From contig NZ_LKKO01000049.1 of the NCBI RefSeq assembly GCF_001455965.1, positions 1-44,310 of the forward strand: a DNA stretch of 44,310 nucleotides. The letters are read 5' to 3'. The DNA comes from Methylobacterium sp. GXS13. GTDB taxonomy: Bacteria; Pseudomonadota; Alphaproteobacteria; Rhizobiales; Beijerinckiaceae. The first letter of the stretch is position 1. Each line of letters starts with the position of its first letter. Shown one piece after another: positions 14,801 to 23,295 of this stretch. Below the pieces are notes generated by a model that ran no database searches, was not told the origin of the DNA, and worked only from the letters and a program-made list of their open reading frames with translations. A program made the translations under genes and the position numbers.

Positions 14801-17020
14801 ATGACAGATGCACGCGCGACTCAGGACGCCGCCCTCCGGGACGCGGCCTTAAACGACCCGGACGCCGAGGTGCCGGAGGGCGAGGGCGTCCGCGCGCCGC
14901 TGCTGCGCCCGAGCATCCTCGATCCCCTGTTCGCCCCGGCCCGCGCCCTGCCGGGCGTCGGCCCCAAGATGGCGCCGCTGATCGAGAAGCTGCTCGGCAC
15001 CCCGGAGCGGGAGGCCCGGGTGGTGGACCTGCTGTTCCACCTGCCCCAGGGCGGCGTCCCGCGCCGGCTGATGGGTTCGATCAGCGATGCGCCCGTGGGC
15101 GAGCCGGTGACCGTCGGGGTCACCGTGGTGGCGCACCGCCCGGCCCAGATCGGATCGGGCAAGCGCCCGCACCGGGTGCTGGTGGAGGACACCACCGGCG
15201 ACATCTCCCTGGTGTTCTTCGGCATGCCCCGGGCCCGGGTCGAGAAGATGCTGCCGCTGGGCGCCCACCGCTACATCACCGGCCGGATCGACCTGTGGGA
15301 CGGCACCCGCCAGATGGTCCACCCGTCCCGGATCGTGGACGAGGCGGGGCTGGCCGAGCTGCCCGCGGTCGAGCCCATCTACGGCGCCACCGAGGGGCTG
15401 ACCTCCCGGGCAATCAACAAGCTGGCGGTGGCGGCCCTCGACGGGCTGCCGACCCTGCCCGAATGGCAGGACCCGGCCTGGCTGGAGAAGAACCGCCTCC
15501 CCGCCTTCGCGGATGCCCTGCGGGTCGAACACCGCCCCGAGGAGCCCCTCCCGAAATCCGAGGATCCGCTCCAGCCGCCCGGCGCCACCCCGGCCCGGCG
15601 CCGCCTGTCCTATGACGAGCTGCTGGCCTCGCAGCTGGCGCTCGCCCTGATGCGCGCCCGCCAGCGGCGCAAGGCCGGCCGGGTCAATGCCGGCGACGGC
15701 GCCGTGAGCGGCCGGATCCAGGCCGCCCTGCCCTTCGCGCTCACCGGCGCGCAAGGCCGTGCGGTGGCGGAGATCCGCGCGGATCTCGCTGCCCCGCGCC
15801 GGATGCTGCGCCTGCTCCAGGGCGATGTCGGCTCGGGCAAGACCGCGGTGGCCCTGCTCGCCCTGGCGTCGGCCGTCGAAGCCGGGCGGCAGGCCGCGCT
15901 GATGGCCCCAACGGAGATCCTGGCGCGGCAGCATTTCGAGCGGCTGCAGCCCCTGGCCGGCGGTCTGCGCTTGCGCCTAATGACAGGCCGGGACCGGGCC
16001 GCGGAGCGCAAGAGCACGCTGGCCGCCCTCGCAGCAGGCGAGATCGACATTCTGGTTGGCACCCATGCCCTGTTCCAGGGGGCGGTGACGTTTCGCGACC
16101 TCGGTCTCGCCGTCGTGGACGAGCAGCACCGGTTCGGCGTCCACCAGCGCCTGGCGCTGGGTGCCAAAGGCGAGGCCGTGGACTTCTTGGTCATGACCGC
16201 GACGCCGACCGCGAGCACCCTGGCGCTGACCTTCTTCGGCGACATGGACGTCTCGATCCTCGACGAGAAGCCCGCCGGCCGCCAGCCGATCCGCACCCTC
16301 ACCCTGCCGACCGAGCGGATCGACGAGGTGGTGGCCGGTCTCGCCCGGGCGATCGCCGGCGGCGAGCGGGTCTACTGGATCTGCCCGCTGGTGGAGGAAT
16401 CCGAGTTCATCGACCTCGCAGCCGCGGCCGAGCGCTTCGACGACCTGAAGCAGCATTTCGGCGACGCCGTCGGGCTGATCCACGGCAAGATGCCGGGCCC
16501 CGAGAAGGATGCTGCCATGGCCCGGTTCGCCGCCGGGGAGACCAAGGTTCTGGTCTCGACCACGGTGGTCGAGGTCGGCGTCGACGTGCCCGAGGCGACC
16601 ATCATGGTGATCGAGCATGCCGAGCGCTTCGGGCTGGCGCAGCTGCACCAGCTCCGCGGCCGGGTCGGACGCGGCTCCAAGGCGTCCTCGTGCCTGCTGC
16701 TCTACCGGGGGCCGCTCGGGCAGGTCGCGCGGGCGCGGCTCGAGATGATGCGCGACAGCGAAGACGGCTTCCGTATCGCCGAGGCGGACCTGAAGCTGCG
16801 CGGCGAGGGCGAGGTGCTCGGGACCCGCCAGTCGGGCCTCGCCGCGTTCCGGCTGGCCCGGATCGAGAGCGACGGCGACCTGCTGGAGGCTGCCCGGGAC
16901 GATGCCAGGATGATCGTCGAGCGCGATCCCGGCCTCAAGAGCCCGCGCGGACAGGCCCTGCGGGTGCTGCTCTACCTGTTCGAGCGCGATGCCGCGATCC
17001 GGCTGATCGGGGCCGGCTGA
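14801..17020 (+). CDS. recG: ATP-dependent DNA helicase RecG
   Basis: The 739-residue protein has the RecG plan: an N-terminal wedge/OB domain (about 60-270), then two helicase domains. It shows motif I LLQGDVGSGKTAVALLAL, Ia PTEILARQHFERL, a TGRD and GTHALFQ stretch, the DEQHRFGVHQR box, and motif VI QLHQLRGRVGRGSKASS. Motif III, almost invariably TATPIPRTL in this family, is TATPTASTL here. RecG remodels stalled forks and branched DNA. The ATG at 14801 is chosen; the frame is open from 14717 and family members may start nearer LRPSILDPLF (about 14899). DUF502 nearby is a recurrent recG neighbour. A 52-bp palindrome covers its stop. Confidence 0.93.
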   Translation: MTDARATQDAALRDAALNDPDAEVPEGEGVRAPLLRPSILDPLFAPARALPGVGPKMAPLIEKLLGTPEREARVVDLLFHLPQGGVPRRLMGSISDAPVGEPVTVGVTVVAHRPAQIGSGKRPHRVLVEDTTGDISLVFFGMPRARVEKMLPLGAHRYITGRIDLWDGTRQMVHPSRIVDEAGLAELPAVEPIYGATEGLTSRAINKLAVAALDGLPTLPEWQDPAWLEKNRLPAFADALRVEHRPEEPLPKSEDPLQPPGATPARRRLSYDELLASQLALALMRARQRRKAGRVNAGDGAVSGRIQAALPFALTGAQGRAVAEIRADLAAPRRMLRLLQGDVGSGKTAVALLALASAVEAGRQAALMAPTEILARQHFERLQPLAGGLRLRLMTGRDRAAERKSTLAALAAGEIDILVGTHALFQGAVTFRDLGLAVVDEQHRFGVHQRLALGAKGEAVDFLVMTATPTASTLALTFFGDMDVSILDEKPAGRQPIRTLTLPTERIDEVVAGLARAIAGGERVYWICPLVEESEFIDLAAAAERFDDLKQHFGDAVGLIHGKMPGPEKDAAMARFAAGETKVLVSTTVVEVGVDVPEATIMVIEHAERFGLAQLHQLRGRVGRGSKASSCLLLYRGPLGQVARARLEMMRDSEDGFRIAEADLKLRGEGEVLGTRQSGLAAFRLARIESDGDLLEAARDDARMIVERDPGLKSPRGQALRVLLYLFERDAAIRLIGAG

Positions 17021-17068
17021 ACAGAGGCCTTTCCTGAACGGCGCCGTTCAGGAAAGGCCTCTGTTCAG
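17017..17068. repeat. Perfect 52-bp palindrome across the recG stop codon
   Basis: The 26 bases at 17017-17042 are the exact reverse complement of 17043-17068, with no spacer. Each arm contains CTGAAC twice, and the recG TGA (17018-17020) lies inside the left arm. In RNA this would fold into one long hairpin; there is no T run, so it is at best an unusual terminator. In DNA it could extrude as a cruciform. Confidence 0.95.
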
Positions 17069-17331
17069 GAACGCCGCAGCTCGGCCATGTGCGCTAGGGA
17101 ACATGCCGAACGGAATGGACGGCTGATGCCGGGCAAGCGACCCAGACGGATAAAGTGCAATTGCGGCAAAGGGTTGGCTTTGCGCATGCCTGCGCGGAGC
17201 CGGGCTTCAGGACCGCGGGAAAGCGCTGAGGCATGGGCCGTGACCTTGCATCAGCCACAATCGTCCCTTAACTGCAGATGAACGAATGGCCCGGTAAGCC
17301 GGGACATCACGGACGAATCTGGAGGACGGAC

Positions 17332-17655
17332 ATGCCGCACGGACTGTTCCAAAACCTGCCGGGCTCCCACGAGATGGCCGGTACGCAAGCCCTACCGACC
17401 GAGCCCTGGCTGATGCCGATCTCGGATCGGGCCGCCGCAGCGGTGTCGAAGACGTCTGAGGAGTTGCAGGCCGCCGTCCGGCAGGCCGCGCGTCCCTTCT
17501 GGCTTGCCGCTAACGGGCTCTGCATCGCGCTGGGCCTCGCGCTGACGCTCCAGTGCGCCACCGGCTGGACACCAACTCCGTCCCGCAGCGCTGTGACGGT
17601 GGCTCAGGCGACCCCGCCGACCATCGCGCCGCAGACGGCCTCGCTGCAGCGCTGA
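17332..17655 (+). CDS. Hypothetical single-pass membrane protein
   Basis: This 107-residue protein starts at the ATG at 17332, with GGAGGACGG at ideal spacing upstream, giving MPHGLFQNLPGSHEMAG. A soluble N-terminal part (about 60 residues, with SDRAAAAVSKTSEELQAAVR as a likely helix) leads to one membrane helix (FWLAANGLCIALGLALTLQ) and a short Thr/Pro-rich tail. I do not recognise a family. It lies between recG and DUF502. The frame extends to 17278 but lacks a ribosome site there. Confidence 0.65.
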   Translation: MPHGLFQNLPGSHEMAGTQALPTEPWLMPISDRAAAAVSKTSEELQAAVRQAARPFWLAANGLCIALGLALTLQCATGWTPTPSRSAVTVAQATPPTIAPQTASLQR

Positions 17656-17677
17656 GCTTCCTTTAAAATTGACTGAT

Positions 17678-17715
17678 GGAAAGGGCGGTCCCGCTCGCGC
17701 GGGGCGGCCCTTTCC
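17678..17715. terminator. Hairpin between convergent genes
   Basis: GGAAAGGGC (17678-17686) pairs perfectly with GCCCTTTCC (17707-17715), and the inner GTCCCGC/GCGGGGC extends the stem. It lies between the stops of two convergent genes, so it probably ends transcription from both. No T tract is present. Confidence 0.6.
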
Positions 17716-17723
17716 GTTGAACC

Positions 17724-18524
17724 TCACGCGTCCTGCGGTTCCCGCCGGGCCGCTGGGTCGCCTGCCTGCTGCGCGGCCCGCAAGGACGCCGCCATGGCGT
17801 GCAGCCGACCCTGCGGGTCCTCGGGCTGGATCACGCCGGCCGACATCACGAGCTTGGCCGCATCGTCGACGCTGATGTGCAGTTCCACCACGGCGGAGCG
17901 CGGCAGGTAGAAAAAGAAACCCGTGGTCGGGTTGGGCGCACAGGGTAGGAACACCCCGACCATCTCGTCCGCGCCGGCCGCGTTCCGGGCCTGGAGCGCG
18001 CCCTCGACCTCCGGGGATGCGGGCGCCGACAGGAACACCACCGACCACGTGCCCTTCACCGGGAACTCGACCAGGCCGACCGTGCGGAACGAGGTGCCGT
18101 TGGCCGAGAACAGGGTCTCGAAGATCTGGCGCAGGCCCTTGTACAGGCCGGAGATCACCGGGGTGCGGGCCAGCAGCACCTCGCCGAACTCGATCACCGA
18201 GCGGCCGACCAGGTTCGCCGTGAGGAAGCCCAGCAACGTCACCGCCAGGAACGCGATGACGAGGCCGAGGCCGGGAATCGAGAACGGCAGGTAATGGTCC
18301 GGCAGATAGCTCGCCGGCACCAGCGGCTTCACGAAGGAATCGATCAGCGCGATGAACCACCAGGTGATGTAGGCGGTGATCGCGAGCGGACCGGCCACGA
18401 TGATGCCGGTGAGGAAATAGGTGCGCAGCCGCCCCCGGGCGCTGACGCGCGTCTTCGCGGTGGCGGGGCCGGGCGCGGATGCGTCGGGCTCGGGAGCCTG
18501 AATCGGCGGGGAACTCGGCGCCAC
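17724..18524 (-). CDS. DUF502 family inner-membrane protein
   Basis: This 266-residue protein has the DUF502 pattern. After a polar N-terminal tail comes a first membrane helix (LRTYFLTGIIVAGPLAITAY), a second helix (GLGLVIAFLAVTLLGFLTAN), the hallmark LLARTPVISGLYKGLRQIFE and a beta-rich soluble domain with GLVEFPVKGTWSVVFLS and GVFLPCAPNPTTGFFFYLPR. The family has no settled biochemical function. Its proximity to recG is a conserved arrangement in alphaproteobacteria. The Pro/Asp-rich head and the AAQQAGDPAARREPQDA tail look disordered. Confidence 0.88.
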   Translation of the reverse strand: MAPSSPPIQAPEPDASAPGPATAKTRVSARGRLRTYFLTGIIVAGPLAITAYITWWFIALIDSFVKPLVPASYLPDHYLPFSIPGLGLVIAFLAVTLLGFLTANLVGRSVIEFGEVLLARTPVISGLYKGLRQIFETLFSANGTSFRTVGLVEFPVKGTWSVVFLSAPASPEVEGALQARNAAGADEMVGVFLPCAPNPTTGFFFYLPRSAVVELHISVDDAAKLVMSAGVIQPEDPQGRLHAMAASLRAAQQAGDPAARREPQDA

Positions 18525-18655
18525 GGGTGCCCTCTCGGCCGCTCGATGCGCGGCGATCCTGCCTGAGGGCGATCAATCCCCCGCAGGCACAGGTAGCGGC
18601 TGCGCTTGTCCGCCTCAAGGGCGGCGGGCCGATCGGTGGGACCTGCTGTTCTCGA

Positions 18656-18703
18656 GGGCTCCGCCCCCGAACCCCGCCAAAGGGCTGAGCCCTTTGGAAA
18701 CCC
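18656..18703. repeat. Dispersed GC-rich intergenic repeat, copy A
   Basis: The sequence from GGGCTCCGCCCC to CTTTGGAAACCC, including ACCCCGCCAAAGGGCT, recurs nearly exactly at 39386-39433. It sits directly after the stop of the sugar-kinase gene (minus strand) and folds on itself (AAAGGGCTGAGCCCTTT). It looks like a non-coding intergenic repeat family, perhaps serving as a terminator for the kinase gene. Confidence 0.75.
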
Positions 18704-18708
18704 AGGAC

Positions 18709-19623
18709 TCAGAACGCCAGGGCCGGCATCGCCTCCCGGGGGATCACGGCGCCGCGATGCCCGATCACGACGCCTGCCAGGCGGTGCGCCTCGGCGGCGG
18801 CGGCCTCCGGGGCCAGACCGGCGACGCGAGCCGCGATGTAGCCCGCCGCAAAACTGTCGCCGGCGGCGGTGGTGTCGACCACCCGCTCTACCGGGCCGGC
18901 CGGAACGGCCGTGTCGCCGGCCCCGTGCAGCACCCGCGCGACTGGGACCGGGCCATCCGAAGTCTTGAGCACGATCTCGGCGCGGCCGCGATGGCGCAGC
19001 ACCTCGTCCTCGCCCGCCGCGCCGTAGAGCCAGTCCAGATCCTCCAGCGAGGCGAAGATCAGGTCCGCCTGGGCCAGGGCCGCCCGGAACGCGGTGCGGG
19101 CCACCTCGCGATCCGGCCAGCCGCGGGGGCGGTAATTCGTGTCGAACGCGACCCGGCCGCCCCGGGCACGCAGGGCCGCCAGGGCGACGGCGAGCGCCGC
19201 GCGCCCGGTCTCGCCGTAGAGGGACAGGCTGATGCCAGAGACGTAGACGAGGTCGTCGGTCTCCAGGGCGGCGCGCGTCTCCGGGGCGCCCGGCTCCGAG
19301 AACAGGTCCCGGGCGGCGGCGCTGTCGCGCCAGTAATGGAAGCTGCGCTCGCCCGCGTCGTCGGTGCGGATGATGTAAAGACCCGGCATCCGGCCCGGCA
19401 GGCGACGGATCCGGCCGAGGCCGATGCCCTCACGGCCCCAGGCCTCCACCATCGCATCGCTCCAGGGATCGTCCCCGAGGGCGGTCACGTAATCGACCGT
19501 CACGCCGAGGCGGGCGAGGTAGAGGGCGGTGTTGAGCGTGTCGCCGCCGAAGCCCCGGACGAGGCTCCCGTCCGGCCGCTCCGACAGCTCGACCATGCAC
19601 TCGCCGACGCAGGCGACTCTCAT
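18709..19623 (-). CDS. kdgK: PfkB-family sugar kinase, probable 2-keto-3-deoxygluconate kinase
   Basis: The 304-residue enzyme has the ribokinase/PfkB motifs. GFGGDTLNTALYLARLG is typical of KDG kinases, which start GECMVELS, and the C-terminal signature DTTAAGDSFAAGYIAAR carries the catalytic aspartate (GD). The expected reaction phosphorylates 2-keto-3-deoxygluconate with ATP in the cytoplasm, an entry to Entner-Doudoroff-type sugar acid breakdown. The ATG at 19623 follows GGGGGAG; an in-frame start at 19647 is weaker. No sugar-acid pathway genes are adjacent, so substrate choice is inference. Part of the upstream region is marked by an inverted repeat at 19801-19839. Confidence 0.83.
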   Translation of the reverse strand: MRVACVGECMVELSERPDGSLVRGFGGDTLNTALYLARLGVTVDYVTALGDDPWSDAMVEAWGREGIGLGRIRRLPGRMPGLYIIRTDDAGERSFHYWRDSAAARDLFSEPGAPETRAALETDDLVYVSGISLSLYGETGRAALAVALAALRARGGRVAFDTNYRPRGWPDREVARTAFRAALAQADLIFASLEDLDWLYGAAGEDEVLRHRGRAEIVLKTSDGPVPVARVLHGAGDTAVPAGPVERVVDTTAAGDSFAAGYIAARVAGLAPEAAAAEAHRLAGVVIGHRGAVIPREAMPALAF

Positions 19624-19800
19624 GCCGCTACTCCCCCTGCGGGCCATCGACCGGCCCCGCGACGGACGGGGCCCGTTCGCCCCGATATGTCAATCGCGCG
19701 GCGTCATGTCCGGGCGGTCGCCCGGCCATCCGGTCCGAGCTCAGCGGGGGCGCCGTCTGTGTCCGGGGTCCGTTTCGGGCCGTACCGCTTTGGGAGGTGT

Positions 19801-19839
19801 CCAGGAACAAGCACGGCGTATTCCGCTGACTGTTCCTGG
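19801..19839. promoter_or_regulatory. Inverted repeat upstream of the sugar kinase
   Basis: CCAGGAACA (19801-19809) and TGTTCCTGG (19831-19839) are perfect inverted 9-mers, 21 bases apart. They lie about 180 bases upstream of the kinase start, at the edge of an AT-rich region. This could be a two-half-site operator or a hairpin in a transcript. Confidence 0.4.
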
Positions 19840-20391
19840 TATGTTGTGATGTTGATAGCGAGTATATTGCGCAAAATATTGGATCCAATCTGATACGATC
19901 CTCATGCTTTGCCGGGACAGCTGTGATATTCCCAAAATGAATATTTTATTTAGGTGCCCAATTCGGTGCGATATATTTATTCTATGCCGATGCTGTGATG
20001 CGGCTTGCATTTGGGCGCGTTCTCGCGAGCGGACAGCGTAAATGAAAAATAATTACTAAGACATATTGATGAATGTTGTTCGACGCGCATATCGGATCTG
20101 CCTGAAAAACAGGGCGAAGTAGCAGTTCGACACGTATATTATCTTCGGACCGATGCGCCTGGAGCGCCGATATGTCGTATTTTATATAAGGAATGAGTTC
20201 GATTCTTGCGCCGAACAGAACTGACGATCGCGACTGCAGCGGATCGAGCCGGGCCGCGCGGATTGCGCGCGCGGGCAGGACGCGCCGCGGACGAGGCTTT
20301 CGGTTCAGTTCGGAGCCCGGGGCGACAGGCACTGGCCGCGCGGAGCCCGGATTGATGTCGGCGGGCGCGAACAAATTTGAGACGACCTGAG
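19840..20391. other. AT-rich gene-free region
   Basis: Base composition drops sharply compared with the rest of the window, most clearly at 19840-20210, with runs such as TATATTTATTC. No frame on either strand resembles a protein. A 12-bp palindrome ATTGGATCCAAT lies at 19878-19889. The stretch feeds into the PAS-HTH regulator gene and may hold its promoter, or be a scrap of foreign DNA. Confidence 0.55.
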
Positions 20392-21414
20392 ATGTTTCAT
20401 TCCGCCCTCAGCGCCCTGACCTTTTCCTCCGGGGAATTTCTGACGATCACCGAGAGACGGGGGTTGAGTGGCGCCTGGAGCTGGGTGCTCGCCGGTGGCG
20501 AGCAGATCTGGTCGCCCGGGTTCTTCCGCCTTCTCGGCCTGGTGCCGAATGCCACGAAGGCGAGTTACGACTTGCTCCTGAGCTTGGTCCATCCGGAAGA
20601 TCGGCACCGCCTGCCCGCGCCCGGTGAAGTCCGGCAGGGCCATATCCCGCATGAGACGATCGTCCGGGTGATCCGCCCGAACGGCACGGTGCGCGTGCTT
20701 TCGCTGGTGATGGAGGCGCGCTTCTCCGCGGAAGGCCGGCCCATCGCCGTCAACGGGACGGCGCTCGATGTCACCGACCGCGAGCAACTGTCACGGATGC
20801 GGGAGGTGGAGCGGCGGCGGGGCGCGCTGTATCTCACCGAGCACATCGTGGCCTTCTCGGTCGGGCTCGATCTCCGTCACGAATTCCCGTTCGAGATGGC
20901 GCAGGTGCACGGGCTGCCATACGAAGAGATTTGCCTCGACCCGTACGCGATGATCGTTCCCGAGGAGCGGGCGGCCTTCCAGGATGCGGCCCTGACACAG
21001 ATCGAGCGGCGGCTCTTCTTCCAGGGCACGGCCCATGAGCGCCTGGCGAACGGCGAGCTCTGGCATTTCAAGATCATCACGGTGCCGGTCCTGGATCCGG
21101 ACGGCGTCTATCTCGGACGCTGCGGGCTGAAATGCCCGGCTCGAAGCCCCATACCGATATCGTCGGCTCTGAGCAAAGGCCTCGACCAGGCCGTGACCGG
21201 CCATCACCTGCGCGCCGCCCGGGCTCTGCTCGACTGGTCGATGATGGATCTGGCTCAGGCGAGCGGCGTGTCGCATTCCACCGTCCGGCGCCTCGAGGAG
21301 GACCGCGAGCATCGCGGGAGCCGATCTCGGCTCCAAGCCGTGGAGGCGCTGCGCCGGGCGGGTATCCGGTTTATCCCGATGGACGACGGAACGCTGGCGG
21401 TGGGCAAGAGCTGA
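20392..21414 (+). CDS. PAS-domain regulator with C-terminal XRE-type helix-turn-helix
   Basis: This 340-residue one-component regulator has a PAS/PAC unit (about residues 20-130: WSPGFFRLLGLVP, LVHPEDRHRL, VRVIRPNGTVRVLSLVME, NGTALDVTDRE) and a second PAS-like region (about 145-245: VAFSVGLDLRHEFPFEMAQV and CLDPYAMIVPEERAAF). The C-terminal XRE-type HTH (about 270-330) reads LRAARALLDWSMMDLAQASG and VSHSTVRRLEEDR. It should sense a signal or redox/ligand state and bind DNA directly; there is no kinase or receiver domain. The start is the ATG at 20392; a TTG at 20377 is possible. The target is unknown; mucR lies downstream on the opposite strand. Confidence 0.8.
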   Translation: MFHSALSALTFSSGEFLTITERRGLSGAWSWVLAGGEQIWSPGFFRLLGLVPNATKASYDLLLSLVHPEDRHRLPAPGEVRQGHIPHETIVRVIRPNGTVRVLSLVMEARFSAEGRPIAVNGTALDVTDREQLSRMREVERRRGALYLTEHIVAFSVGLDLRHEFPFEMAQVHGLPYEEICLDPYAMIVPEERAAFQDAALTQIERRLFFQGTAHERLANGELWHFKIITVPVLDPDGVYLGRCGLKCPARSPIPISSALSKGLDQAVTGHHLRAARALLDWSMMDLAQASGVSHSTVRRLEEDREHRGSRSRLQAVEALRRAGIRFIPMDDGTLAVGKS

Positions 21415-21646
21415 ACGGAACCCGTTCGAGCCGCCTTGACGTCGATGCCATCGCGGGGGTCGTCCGGGTGACCATGACAAACGTCGTGGCCGGCAGGCGG
21501 AGCGCGACTTCGGCGTGCTCCAAGATCGTCCGGGAGCTTAGCGGATCCCCCCACTGCGCCCCGGGCCGTCAGGGCGCGCGTCCCTCGTGGTCGATCCGGT
21601 CGGCCCAGAACCGGGGTCCGGTCCACGTGGGGACGCGCACGCGCAG

Positions 21647-22075
21647 TCAGCCGACCTTGTGGCCGAGCTGGATCGCCTTGGCGATCTGCGAGCGCCGCTC
21701 GGCGTAGCTCGGGGCGACCATCGGGTAGTCGGCGGGCAGGCCGAACTTGGTCCGGTAGCGCTCGGGGGTGAGGCCGTGGGCGGTCAGGTGCCGCTTGAGC
21801 GTCTTGTAGGACCGGCCACCAATGAAGCTGATCAGGCCGTCCTGGCCGATCGAGGCTTCGATCTGCGCGGCCGTCGGGCCAGTCCAGGCGGAGGTCGAGC
21901 CGGCCGCATTCCCCTGAAGCACCGAGATGGCCGTGTGAACCTGGTCGATCAGAACCGGCAATTCACCAACACCGACAGCGTTTCGCGATACATAAGCAGC
22001 GACTAGTGAAGCTGTGCATTTGATCAAGTCGTAGTTCGGTTCCTGAAGCTTTTCGTGAATATCGATAGCGTTCAT
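21647..22075 (-). CDS. mucR: MucR/Ros family transcriptional regulator
   Basis: This 142-residue protein carries the Ros/MucR C-terminal DNA-binding domain: LISFIGGRSYKTLKRHLTAH, LTPERYRTKFGLPADYPMVA, then PSYAERRSQIAKAIQLG. In rhizobia these proteins control exopolysaccharide, motility and cell-cycle genes and often repress their own gene. The zinc-binding cysteines present in Ros (CxxC before KSLKRHL) are absent: the region reads GQDGLISFIGGRS. Zinc-free Ros/MucR relatives in Mesorhizobium are known to keep DNA binding, so this one may still function. The upstream region (22076 onward) is AT-rich, as usual for MucR targets. The ORF is intact. Confidence 0.87.
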   Translation of the reverse strand: MNAIDIHEKLQEPNYDLIKCTASLVAAYVSRNAVGVGELPVLIDQVHTAISVLQGNAAGSTSAWTGPTAAQIEASIGQDGLISFIGGRSYKTLKRHLTAHGLTPERYRTKFGLPADYPMVAPSYAERRSQIAKAIQLGHKVG

Positions 22076-23295
22076 TTTCCCATCGCTTCAGTTCGTCGCG
22101 GCAATCAGAGTTCGGATCCGAAGATATGGATAAAATCATCGTCTCATTCCGTGGGAACTTGCGCCTGACTGCTGATTCTCCGCCAAAATTGGCAACTAAC
22201 AATACGAAGTTGGGGCAATTTGTCTAGGTTTTAACTTGAATGGTCTTTGAGCATTTTTTGTTTCACGATAGCAACACTAAGTTGCTTGCAGAGCAATACG
22301 TGGCAAATAGGGTTCATTGGCAAAGGCCACGGCAGGGATATGGGCGTATAACCATCTCGCCGGGTGCTTCGCTGGCCGCGGGACGTCCGCATGACTTGCG
22401 AAGCATTGAAACCGGGAGGCGAAATCGACAGTACCTATGGCCGTATCAACCCCGCTATAGTCCGAAATCGGATCGTCATCGGAAATATTGCCGAGCAGTT
22501 TGGCCGATTACTGGCTTAATAGCCAATGAGATCGAATCTAAAATCGATGATAAGAGTGGATTTACTTGGAAAGCCACGCTTGGAGAAACCTGCCAATAGC
22601 CAGGCTGTCGAATCGGGGTCGGTGCCTGCCCTCGTGTGATCGGGGATCTGCGGCAGGCTGTTCGCCAGATACGGCGCCCTCGGCAGCGCGACACCGTTCG
22701 ACTGCATCCGCCTCGTCGGCGCAGTCCGGTCGGTTCGAGGTGAGCCTGGAAGGCACCGATCTGCCTGTCGTCGTCGTGGTTGGTATCGACTGCCACTGGC
22801 TCTGGACGACGGCAATACGCTGCCGCAGCCAGCCAAGGGCGATGGCTCCTCCGCCGAGGGTATCATCTCGAACGACCGGACGTCGGCCCTCAGCGTCAGT
22901 ATCGGAGGTCGCTGCAGGCCGATGCGGATCGGTTCGGGCTGGATCAAGGTCCGGTTCTCTGCCGGAAGCTCGACCGGGTCCGAGACCGACCGCTACGGCG
23001 TCTTCGCCCAGATCTCTTGCAGGCTGCCGGGTCTTGGCCGCGGTGGTTCGGACATTCCGCCAGTTCTCGTGCGGGATGACGGAGCTGCGCTGAGTCGTAG
23101 GCGGGGCGGCAGCGGCCGGTTCGGGTGAAACCGGTGCCGCTCCCAAGGTTCTTTCCCATCGGCTGGTTCGGCGAAGTCCGCTATGCCTGGTGGATACCAG
23201 GCCGGCAGGTGCAGCGGCGGCGATTCCATTAACGGAGCCCTCAGGCGACTCGTGAAAGGTACGAGCCGCAACTGTGCTTCCGAAGACGACCGGTC
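22076..23295. other. Long gene-free region
   Basis: More than 1.2 kb without a recognisable gene. The first part (22076-22560) is AT-rich and should hold the mucR promoter. The second (22640-23130) is GC-rich; one plus-strand frame around 22800-23050 (DDGNTLPQPAKGDG, SETDRYGVFAQISCRLPG) has codon bias like a gene but no good start and no family match, so it may be a gene scrap. Nothing else structured was seen. Confidence 0.45.

Noticed and set aside
17087..17281. Small plus-strand frame with CNCGKG
   Set aside because: No ribosome site, no family, arginine-rich; it lies in the spacer after the recG palindrome and is likely chance.
22240..22599. 119-codon frame in the AT-richer spacer upstream of mucR
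   Set aside because: No ribosome site, no recognisable domain, unnatural composition; not supported as a gene.
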